Assembly: GCA_014607495.2 (NCBI GenBank)
Contig: CP053159.1
Location: forward strand, 11,043,501-11,107,500
From: Carposina sasakii
Lineage: Eukaryota > Arthropoda > Insecta > Lepidoptera > Carposinidae
Length of the DNA stretch: 64,000 nt
Direction: 5' to 3'
Shown here: positions 42,844-54,800 of the stretch, one piece after another
How positions within the stretch are numbered: position 1 is the stretch's first letter
How the letters are laid out: each line of letters starts with the position of its first letter
Made by a program: the position numbers and the translations under genes
Notes under the pieces: generated by a model
What the model saw: only the letters and a program-made list of their open reading frames with translations
Databases searched by the model: none
What the model was told of the DNA's origin: nothing

Positions 42844-45800
42844 TCAACTCCTGCGCATCCCAACTCTTCCATCTAAAGCTTTAAGAGCTTGTCGAGCAGC
42901 ATCGTAGGCCGAATTGATGGCTAAGCTCACTTGCAAACATCGTCTGGTTACGGTCATGTCACCTGTTGACTAGAAACACATTGTGAAATCAATAATAGAG
43001 AAAGAAATTTAGGTAGCTATATATACTTATAGTAGCAGCTGCTCAGGTTAGAACTTCAAAGTGCGAGTAACCAAAGAGCGACACATAACTGCAGCTCGAA
43101 TAAAACTAAAGTTCGACGTAAGAAATATAACATGAGTTTAAACGACGAGGATCTGTTTTACACATATCTATACATATAATAAAAATGTAACGGATGTCTG
43201 TACATGGAAGATATATATATGAGAAAAAATATATAGGAGACCTTTATCAACGCACGCAAAAAAATATTTTTGGAGTTTTTGTCGGTTTGTCTGTGCGTTT
43301 GTGCACGCTAATCTCAGAAACGGCTGAACTGATTTCGATGCAGTTTTCAGGAATATATTGTGACGGGTCCCACTTAACATATAGGCTACCGTTTATCCCG
43401 GATAATTTCGACAGTTTGTTTTTTCTGTAGTCCACGAGGACGGAGTTGCAGGCGTCCACTAGTAGATAGTATAGGTTGGTTTATTCACTTACTAAGGCCA
43501 CATGCGCCAAGTTGAACCATATGTCACTTTTAATTTCTGGATTTGTAGAAAAAAAGAGTGCCTTCCTAAAACACGGCAGTATCAGATCCCATTGATTGCA
43601 GTATAAGCAACATAATCCGAGGTTATTATATATTTCTGGACCTGGTGGAGTCGTCGCTAGAAGCCTTCTGTGAAACGAAAGTTGTAGAAGTAGGTAGGTA
43701 AGGTAAATTATTCATAGGTTTTAATGTGCTTAAAATTACCTTAAGAAGCTACGGTAGTTACCTACCTATAATATCGTAAAGCAATTTCTGGCTGATCATT
43801 ATAGAAATTGTACACAGCAATATTTGCTACGGCTTCCATATTCGAGGGGTCTTCTGTAGCAACCATGCGGTATTCCTTCACCGCCATAGCGGAGTTTCCC
43901 ATTTGATCGTGAATACGAGCTTGTTCTATCAAAAGAGGAGCATACTCGTGAAATACTGCAAGGCCTTGCTTGCACACTTCAAGGGCCGATAATGGTTGAT
44001 TAAGGGCCACGTATACAGCCACAAGTCGAAGATAAATTGCAATATGCTTGTTTTGTTTTAATGCTTGTCTCAAACAATCTTCAGTATTTCGAACCATCCC
44101 AAGGGAGTAATAGCATTTAGCAAGAGAAAAGTTCCACCACCAATCTGCTGCATCGTCGGTTTTTTGAGCTTGCAATGCTATGTCCATTGCCTGAAATAAT
44201 ATCGCAGTTAAATATACATAGGTTTGTATAACTAATAGGTAGACACGGATGTGTTCTCAAAATGAGTGTGATGGGTGTGGATGAATATAAAGGAAGAGGA
44301 CTAAAGAAGTGTTGGATGGACTGTCTAAGGGATATGCGTTGTCGCGTTGTTCAAATTTCCCGCGACATGGTGCCGCCGTTATATTTCGAAAACGTTTTGG
44401 GCGTTGCCAGTCTTACCGGGATTTCGTCTTTTTGGCACTAAGATTACCTTTTATGGTAATGAAATCTCCAAAATTCACGCCGGGCGGGGACATTGAAATA
44501 TTAACCAATTGCAAGGCCATTCTAGGCTGAGGTCAATAACCGTGCGGGTTAGGTACATGACAAGGCTTGTTACCTCGAGCGCGGGATCGGCTCATTACCA
44601 AAGCTTGTCTCAAAGGGTTAGGAACTAATTTGAAGCCTAAGTTTAATTCCTCGTTCCTTACTTATTATAAGTGTATCATAGATGTAAGCAGTCTATGGGT
44701 TTGCTTATTGGATTGGTTTATATGGTCTATGACCCGGACGCGTGGGTTATTGTATGATGGCGGAGGCCGAATAAAAAACTCAGTTTAAGATTGTTTTCTT
44801 TAATTTATTTAACACTAATGATACATGGCGCAGTCGTGATTATTGTGGAACCAGTTTATTATTGTTTGTCATAATGTCTACATTCAATCTGCCGGATAAA
44901 TTAATAGTTTCTTCAGGTAATTTAGCTCAAAATTGGAACACATTCAAGCAGGCTCTGGACATTTATCTCTTAGCATCAGGCTTAAGTAAAACGGGGGATG
45001 AAAGAAAAGTGGCTATATTATTGAATGTAATTGGAGAGGATGGCGTAAAAATTTATAACAATTTCAAGTTTATGACAGAGAGTAGCAAGGAATATAATGC
45101 AGTTATCAAGCTTTTTGATGAGTACTGTGAGCCAAAGAAAAATGTTTTGCATTCCCGGTTCTTGTTCTATAACAGAAAACAGGAGGCAGGGGAGCCGTTT
45201 GACAGCTTCTTGACGGACATCCGAAGGTTGTCCAAAGATTGTAAATTTAAATCGGATGAAGAGGCAATTAGAGACAGGTTAGTACTAGGTGCCTCTGATT
45301 TGGATACTCAAAGGAGAATTATTATGGAAGGTGACACCGAGCTAGATGAAGTTGTATCTAAATTTAGGTTGGCAGAGATAGGAAAACATCAAGCTGCAGA
45401 CGTTCAAAGAGATATCATTGCAGTGGATAAAATTACAAAAAATATACCTAAGATGATTATTTCGTGCAAGTGGTGTGGACAGCAGCATGAAAGGAAATTA
45501 GAGGTCTGCCCAGCCAGGGGAAAAGTCTGTACCAAATGTAAAAAACCCAATCATTTTTCAACTGTGTGTAGGAGCAGATTTGTTAAAGCGGTAGCAAATG
45601 AGTCTTCAACAGATGTGAACAGTGATGATGAGTTTTATTGTGCTAGTGTTAAAAAGGTATGTGGCGCAAAATGGACTCAATTACTGTTACTAGAGGATTA
45701 TAAGAATATTAATTTTAAATTAGATACAGGTTCAGATGTTAATCTAATACCTATGAGTATTTATCAATTACTAAGTAACAAGAAAAAGCTAAGATTGGAG

Positions 45801-48800
45801 CATTGTAAATTTAAACTACAAGCTTATAATAATACAGGGATAAAAGTATTTGGTACTGTATTGTTAAAAATTGTTTTAAAAAAATGTTCATATTTTGTTG
45901 ATTTTATTGTAACAGATTCACAGTTTCAGCCAACTCTTGGAAAAGATGCATGTTTAATGTTAGGCTTGATTGAGAGAAAATATATAAATAAAATTAGTAT
46001 AACAAAAGATAATGTGCTTACAGATGACCTCAGGAAACAAAAAGTAATAGATGACTTCAAAGATGTGTTCATTGGCACAGGTAGATTTCCAAGACAGTAT
46101 CAGATATTATTGAAGGAAGGATCTGAACCAGTGTCAAAACCACCACATCGTGTTCCCCTTAAATTGAAAGAAAAGTTAAAAATTGAACTAGATAGACTTA
46201 GTGAAAAAGGTATAATTTCTAAAGTTGACATTGCAACTGAGTGGGTTAACAGAATTGTTATTGTTGAAAAGGATGAGGATGCAATACGTGTTTGTTTGGA
46301 TCCTCGCGACTTGAATAAATGTATATTAAAAAATATTTTGAAATACCCACTATTAATGATCTTAAAGCAAAGATTTGTAATGCAAAATATTTTTCGGTTT
46401 TGGATTTAAAAGAATCATTTTGGCAAATTGGTCTCTCTGAAAGCAGTAAAAAGATATGTACTTTCTCTTCTGTATTTGGGACATATAACTTTAATGTTTT
46501 GCCATTTGGTTTAGATGTCTCTGCGGAAATATTTCAAGAAAATTGTGAAAATTGTTTCAGGGACATTGACAATATTTTTATTTACATAGATGATTTTTAA
46601 TTTTTGGAATTACAAAAGAGGAACATGATCTGGCTTTGAAAAAAGTTTTGTGTAGAGCAAGAGAATTAAATATTAAATTTAATTTTAAAAAATTCCAGTA
46701 TCTTCCTGAAACAGTTAGATATTTTGGTCATGAGATAGTTAATGGTTGTTTAATGCCAGATAAAAATAAAATCAAGGCAATAATTGAATATGATTCTCCT
46801 GAAGATAAGCAAAGTTTACAGAGGTTTCTAGGGATGGTAAACTACTTAAGAGATTTTATACCAAACTTATCAGAATTAACAAGTCCATTACGAGAACTTC
46901 TAAAGAAAAATATTGTTTTCCAATGGGGAAAACCTCAGGAAGATTGCATAGAAAAGTTAAAAAACACATTAACTAGTCCACCAGTATTAAAAAACTTTGA
47001 TCCAAAGCAACCAATAACTATTCAGACTGATAGTTCAAAGAATGCTATTGGGTGTGTGTTAATGCAAAACAAGCAACCAATCGCATTTGCTTCAAAGAGT
47101 TTGAGTAAAACAGAGTGTGAATACGGTCAAATTGATAAAGAATTTCTAGCTATATTGTTTGCATGTAAAAAGTTTCATTATTATATATATGGAAGGCATA
47201 CTATTATACAAACTGATCATTTACCACTGGTGTCAATAATGAAAAAAGAAATTTACTCTATTGCATCTCAAAGACTACGTAAAATTAGAATTAAGCTAAA
47301 TATTTATGACATTGAATTACAGTATATAAAAGGTTCTCAAATGTTAATTGCTGATGCATTAAGTAGAGCATCATCAAAAGCTGACTGTGATACATTAGAG
47401 AGTTCACTAGACAGAGTAGTTCACACAGTTAATGTCAGTGATAGTTTTCTGTTAGATATCTCACAGGCTACAATTTGTGACAAAGTATTAAGTAAGATAA
47501 TAGAATTTTATAATGATGGTTGGCCGACAAGTGTTGACAAAGTTCCAAATTATTTGAAGTCATATTGGAAAATTAAGAATGATATTGTTGTTGAAAATAA
47601 TTTGGTATATTTGAATCATAGAATAATGGTCCCTGTTTTGCTACAAAAAACTGTTTTGTCAAAATTGCATTTTTCTCATTTTGGCATCTTGAAAACATAT
47701 GGTCGAGCTAAGTCTTTGTTTTATTGGCCAAATATGAAAGATGACATAGTATCACTAATTAGTAAATGTCGTTTATGTGAAAAATATAGTGTCAATAAAG
47801 CAAAGGAATACATGATTCTGGATGAGATGTCAACACTTCCCTATGAGAAGGTTGGTTGTGATTTCCTTAACTATTGTAATGTAAACTTTCTTATAATAGC
47901 AGATTATTATTCTAAATGGTTTGATTTAATTAAAGTAGACTCTATGACAGCTATAAATCTAATTAGAATATTAAAGTCAGTATTTGCTACCCATGGTATA
48001 CCAAAAATTATTAGAGCAGATAATATGCCATTCAATTCATTTGATTTTAAAAAATTTGCTAAAGAATATGGTTTTTCTATTGTTACATCTAGTCCATTGT
48101 ATCCAAAATCAAATGGTTTTATTGAAAGGTATGTTGGAATTGCAAAAAATATGTTAAAAAAATGTAAAAGTGATAATTTAGATTTTGAATTAATGTTACT
48201 TGAATATCGGAATAGTCCAGTGTTGGACTCACCTTATAGCCCATCTCAACTTTTACTGAGTCGTTCAACCAGATCAATTTTGCCAATGCATAGTGAGCTA
48301 CTAGTGCCTAAAGTTGTAAAAGGTTTTGAATATTACCAAAACAAAAGAAATGTCATAAATAAGGCAACATATGATAAAAGTGCTACAAATCATAGGTATA
48401 AGTTTAATGTAGGACAAGATGTGGTATTTTATAAAGATAAAGTATGGTGTCCTGCAAAGATTGTTAATTGTCACAGTTCACCTCGATCTTTTATAATTAG
48501 GGATGAAAAAGGAAATATGTTAAGGAGAAATACATCACAATTAAAGCCTTCATTCACTGCTAATAATACATGTCAGTCTAGATATAATGTTATTAATACT
48601 GAAAGTTCTGAACTTAACAATGATATGTTTGCTGATCAAGTAAACCCTTCAGTTATTACCAATGATAGATTTCCATTGAGACAAAGTCTTACTGATAGTG
48701 AAAGTCCTGAACTTTTAAGTAGTACATTTGCTAATGAGCAAATTGAAGAGGATTTATTGGATGTTAGTACTCCTCCTATACGAAGTAGACCTAGGAGAAA

Positions 48801-51800
48801 TGTAAGACCTCCAGCATACTTAGATGAATACATTTGTAATGTGATGGGGGAAGATGTATCATAGATGTAAACAGTCTATGGGTTTGCTTATTGGATTGGT
48901 TTATATGGTCTATGACCCGGACGCGTGGGTTATTGTATGATGGCGGAGGCCGAATAAAAAACTCAGTTTAAGATTGTTTTCTTTAATTTATTTAACATAG
49001 TGGACGCCCGCGACTCCGTCCGCGTGGACTACAGAAAAAATAAAAAGTAGCCTATATGTTAAGTGTAAAAAGTAGCCTATATGTTATCGCGGTTGTCGTA
49101 AAAAATTAATTCACGTTTGTCCCCTTCCCGTGGGAATTTCGGGAAATCCGTTCCCAGTGCTTCCTCGGGGTCCCAAATAAACATATATGCTCAACTTCAG
49201 ATTCACATGTTTAACCGTTTTCGTAAAAAATAAATAATTCCCGTTGGTCTCCTTCCCGTGGGAATTTCGGGAAATCCGTTCTAGTGTTTCCTCGCAGTCC
49301 CTAATGAACATATATGCCCAATTTCAGCTTCATATGTATAGCGGTTTTCGTAAAAACTATGAATTCCCGTTTGTCCCCTTCCCGTGGGAATTTCGGGAAA
49401 TCCGTTTTTAGTCCTCCCTCGCTGTCCCCAATGAACATATATGCCCGATTTCAGCTTCATATGTATAGCGGTTTTCGTAAAAACTATGAATTCCCGTTTG
49501 TCCCCTTCCCGTGGGAATTTCGGGAAATCCGTTTTTAGTCCTCCCTCGCTGTCCCCAATGAACATATATGCCCGATTTCAGCTTCATATGTATAGCGGTT
49601 TTCGTAAAAAATATAGAATTCCCGTTGGTCGCCTTCCCGTGGGAATATCGGGAAATTCTTATAGCCTATGTTCATCCAGGTCCAATAAGGATTCTAACGG
49701 TGAAAGAATTTTTGAAATCGGTCCAGTAGTTTTTGAGCCTATTCATTACAACCAAACAAACAAAGTTTTCCTCTTTATAATATTAGTGTAGACTAATGAT
49801 ACAATAAGTATTACCTTTTCTGCTGTTTTTGTAGGGTAAGGTGGGGTACAATGTTACAAAAAAAATATACTGGAATGTAATGAGAAAAATATTGTATTAA
49901 TCAGCTACTTTTTGGCATGGCCATAAACTTTAACAATCTCTCTTTAATTTAAATTAATCAAACATGAACAATATTAGCAACTACTTAATTTAAATTGCAC
50001 TTTAAAAAAATCAGCCGATCGTAACACTGAGCCCCGTATCTGGGGTAGTCTGTTACAGGGTAAGGGGCACAATGTTACAACATAAAATAATGTAAAATTA
50101 ACAAAATGAGAAACTACTAATAAATATTAAACTTCTTTAAAATATTTTTTGGGAAAATATAGACATTAGTCTGACGTTTGGTCTTTCTTTCTGCAACATT
50201 AACAAGAGGAAGCAAAGTTTTAATATCGTCTAACGATACCGTTGCCATATCCGGTTCAATAGGAAAATGGAAATGATTGTCAACTTTGCCACTTCTACGT
50301 AAGTAGCTAACGTCATATTCATTATCCTCAATATCTGTCAGTAATTGTCCAACATAATGCTTAACTTTTTGTTTTCCATCAAATTGGACGACTACAAAAT
50401 CGTTCTTCTTCGGTTTCACAAAGTGGCTTAGTGGCAGTTCGTCCACAGATGTTAAACTATCAGAGGAAGATATCGAGATGTTTTCTACATCAGTCTCATC
50501 ATCACTAAATAAAACTCTTTTAATGTTTTCGTTTGTTTTCAGTCTCTTGTGAGGAATTTCTTTTTTTTCTGGCATATTTTTCTTTCCTTTTCCTAACTTT
50601 TTGCGTTCTCTTTCCAAGGATACTTTTTCAATTTCATTCTTGATAGGTGTATCAGTAGGAATACAGCTTTTTCCTCTCTTTCTACCACGGTTTGTTTGTA
50701 GTCTCGGTTGTGCTTTTGGATAAGCTCGACATCCTAGGGGAGAAACTAGTGTATCATCTGGAGTAGGTGGAAAAGTGATGACCGAAGAGTTTTCTTTATC
50801 CGTTACGGATCGTGCTTCCGCAAGTTCAGTTTGAGTTAGCAAACTTGGGCTCACGGAATCAGAACGTATATTCATCATTTGCCGAACGGGAGTAGCTGGC
50901 GCCTGAACTATTGAAGGATATGGTCTTGGATCGGTAACAGCACCCCGTTGAATTTGTGAGGAATCATCTGATCTGGTATCTTTTTGAGAATCATGACCAA
51001 AAGAGTGACTTGAACTGGGGGCATCAGTAGAAGCTTGTTGAGTTTCATAAGGTCGACTAGGACCGGGAGCATTAGAAAGGTCTTCGAGTGGCCGATTTGT
51101 TACTTTACTTGGCATGAAATCATTGTCAGTAAAAATGTGTCTATCAAATGGAAATATTCCAGTTTTTCGGAATCCTGATTTTATATTTGAGGGTGTCATG
51201 GCTCGATCGAAAGCTTGTCCTAACAATTCCGCAATATTATAGATGGAGATTGTCTTTCCAGGGTGACGCATCAACCAGGAATCTATTGCTGCGTTGTAAT
51301 ATGTTTGCAGAGGGCCAAATACTGACACATCAAGTGGCTGCAATCTGTGGCTTGAGTGTGGTGGTATAGTTAGTAGAGTAACTCCGTTGTCTTTTGCTAT
51401 GTTCAATACTGCAGGTGCTAGGTGGCTATCATGATTGTCAACTATCAGTAAGGACGGGTTTTCTTTTGTGGAGGCTGTTACCTTTACAAATTGTTTCATG
51501 ACTTCAGGAAACAACTCACTATTCATCCATCCGGTGGGTTGAGCCAGACCTAGGGTTCCTACTGGTGCACCATTAAGCATGAAAGACTTGAATTGCTTTC
51601 TGGGGAACACCATTGCTGGAGGCAGTGCTGATCCTGTTGCAGATACTGTACAACACGTTGTAACTAGTGTGCCTCTCTCAGCACTTGTTACTTTGTTTAG
51701 CTGTCTAGCTCCCTTAGCTGCAATGATTTTTTTGGGTTTTTGGACAGTAGTGGTCCCAGTTTCATCTAAACAATATACTCTACTACCATCTGCAAAACAA

Positions 51801-54800
51801 GGATATCGCCGCATAACATCTTCCAAATTATTAAAGAATACATTCACATTGTGACGATTAAATGATGTTGCCCGTGTTAAGCTGCAAGGTTCTGGTTTTC
51901 TTAATGTTAAATCAGTATTCCGTTTTCTAAATCCGTAGAGCCAGTCAATTCCTGCCATCTTTTTATCGTGCCAGTTTTTAGGAATATTCAAATTATTGTA
52001 AACGGCCATCTCATAAGCGAGTTTTCTGCACTCAATCGTATCTAGTCCATAGCACATTCTAGAACAGTTAATTAAATATTCTACCAACGCCTTTTCTTGA
52101 TCGACACTGAATACCACTCTATTGGCATAATTTGGAGTAAGTCGCATATGTCCTTCATCCTCAGAACATTTTTTCTTCTTTTGAACGTATCTTTGCAATG
52201 TCATAAAATTAACATGCTTTTCATTTGCAGCTTTTCGAAGACTCAAACCACTTTCAACCAACAAAATCGCTTCCGCCATATCTTTTTCATTATGAAGACC
52301 GTAATCTGTCTTCCTCTTACGATTTCGCACCATTTTCTTGCAATACCTTGAAATAGTCAATAAATTATGTTAATTGGGGCTGACTGTTACACTGTCACAC
52401 AGTGCCCCGTAACACAGTGCCCCGGAGAGGCAAACCAAATAAAAAACTTGGAATAAATATTTTTGGTTATGCTTACAACAAACTAGTTAACGGTAATATG
52501 TAGCTAAATAAACATTAAATAAAGGAAAACTACCATACCATACCTTAATATATTACGTCCGGAAAGAAATTAAAAACTTTAAAACTATTTTTTCGTCGTT
52601 TAATCACCTGAAAACCTTTTTTGTTTGTTATTTTTCAAGTACGGTACAAACTGTGGCGATGACAACTGTTTAAAGATGGCTGCTTGTGAGCTTGACAAAC
52701 GTGTATACCAACATCATAAAACTAAAAGACAGGGACGGAGATATGTGCGTTGTCACATTGTACCCCGTGTAACAGTGTGCCCCACCTTACCCTAATTCAA
52801 ATAGTCGCAATTGTGCAACTAATTAATTTTTTTTTTTTTTTTTGTCACTTTTTTATTTATTTATTTGCAATAATAACTAAACCTACGTAAAAAAACTGTG
52901 ATAAGTGTCGCCACTTCGAACTAGGTTCGGTGGCGATTTGGATTATTCCAAGGATTTGGTTTTACCATCAAGTTACCCTAGACCCGAAAATTACCTTAAC
53001 GGGAATTGACCCGCCGAGCTCACCCACACCTGCTGAGCATCCTGGAGGAATTTTCACATCGCTGCCTACCAGATCGGCTGCTACCGGGGATACTTCTCGC
53101 CCAAAGTTACGTGTCTTTCTTGTAAACAATTTGAATATTTATCAAAGAAACCAGGATCAGTCACCCACGACCTGTTATCGCGTTCATTTTAATAAATTAG
53201 TCTCGTTGTTCAAAAATTGTTTTTTTTTTTAATCCTTTAGTTTTACCGTAGTTTTCTTTTGTTTAAATTCATTAACTGGACCTGTCCACTTCTTGCCTGT
53301 AATAGGGGAAGAAGGGGACAGCGTTACAGCGTGTACTGAGATGACGGATAATAGGGATGAATGGAAGAAAAGAACAAATTGCGCCGACCACAAATAAATG
53401 GGAACAGGGCAGGAAGATGATGGATGTGTTCTCAAAATGGAGTAGCCAGAACTGGTATCAAGGAAGTTCCACAAATGCGTTTAGCATAGCGGTGACAGAT
53501 GTAGCTAAATGATCAGTGACAATTAAGTTGCTAAGTTCCTTAGCCGACTTGTGGCGTTTGGAACGCGGCCCAAAATTATCGGGTGCGTGTAACCCCGAAC
53601 CTTATTCGCCCGGCTTCACTCATAGAAATATATAAGAGGAGATACCAAATCCCTGGCTTCACCAGACGACCCGTTGTGTGGTTCCATCTGCCATAGACGA
53701 TAGAGGCCTCTACATTGTCTTCGCCAAACACCGCTACTCTCTCTTTTGGGACCTCTCCCGAGCGATATTTGATATTTGATGTATCTATAAGAGTTCGTTA
53801 AGGGTGGCAACGAATAAACACCTGTATAGCACCATATCAGTAACTGGTAGTCCATTATACCTCTACCTACGCAACAACGTGTACTCTATACATCCCGGGA
53901 AATCTGTACCTCGAGTGTGAGTTAGATTCGTAAACTGCTTCGTTGTTAATATAACGTTAGACGATTTAACGACAAACTGCTAGTAAAGAGTGCATCCCAC
54001 GAACGAGTTGGCACAGCCTCATCCGCAGCGCCTTCATTCCCAAAGACTCTTACGACATTCCCAGAAGGAGATGCGCTAGCTTATGTATTCTAGTGAAGCC
54101 CCGCATCAACACGGGACAGTTATCTACGTAATTATTTATCTGCGTATCTATTTAGTTATCTACGTATCAATAAAGTTAATAATATAATAATAATTCGTTT
54201 ATGGCAAACACCCATAATATTGACACCACAATTAATATTTAAGTACCTACCTAGGAAGTTTTAGGTAGGTAGTTAAGTAATTAATTGTAGGTACATCTCA
54301 ACTATACCCTCAAAATTGGTCAGAAGTGGCACCATGTGGTTCTATCGGCCCTTGGTGCTCTGCCTACCCCGTAAGGCATAAAGGAGTGATTGTATGTATA
54401 TATGTATGTAATTAATTTACCAAGGAGCAGCTTCAGGGAGGAAGGGGTTTAACCTACACCTACCTTTCTAATATCTCCTTCACAATGATAGACGTATTCG
54501 AAGAGCGTTTTAGCGGCTGGCATGAACAGCTTGTCATCCTTGCTCAAAAGCCTTAATGAGAGCGGAGTTGCTGCTGTAAAAGGAGCTCCGGCTCCTAAGG
54601 CTGTGGCGGCACGGGACGCCCGCGACGCTGTGTTCAGGGCTGTCCGTGCGGTGCGGGATTTTGCAGTTGTACCTGCACGGGTTCTCACCGTCGCGGTGAA
54701 TGGAGTCCTTCTCTAGAGACAAAAAAATCAATAGATGGGTACACCTACAAGGTACCTACACAAAAAGGATGACGGACCGATGACTTAAAGAGGGCGGGTA

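Larger units (their letters stand above)
44672..48997 (+). mobile_element. Ty3/gypsy LTR retrotransposon with 143-bp LTRs
   Basis: LTRs 44672-44814 and 48855-48997 both run TGTATCATAGATGTAA...TTTATTTAACA and differ at one or two bases. TGGCGCAGTCG follows the left LTR with a short gap (primer site) and ATGGGGGAAGA precedes the right LTR (polypurine tract). No matching target duplication (ATAAG against TAGTG), so an end may have been rearranged. It has gag, protease, RT, RNase H and integrase and no envelope gene. Inserted in TTC8 intron 2 in antisense to TTC8. Confidence 0.9.

Noticed and set aside
49111..49791. Frames in both directions of 66-116 codons with internal repeats
   Set aside because: Generated by the 127-bp tandem repeats; no independent support.
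52930..53232. 100-codon frame in TTC8 intron 2
   Set aside because: No start context, repeat-derived, nothing recognisable.
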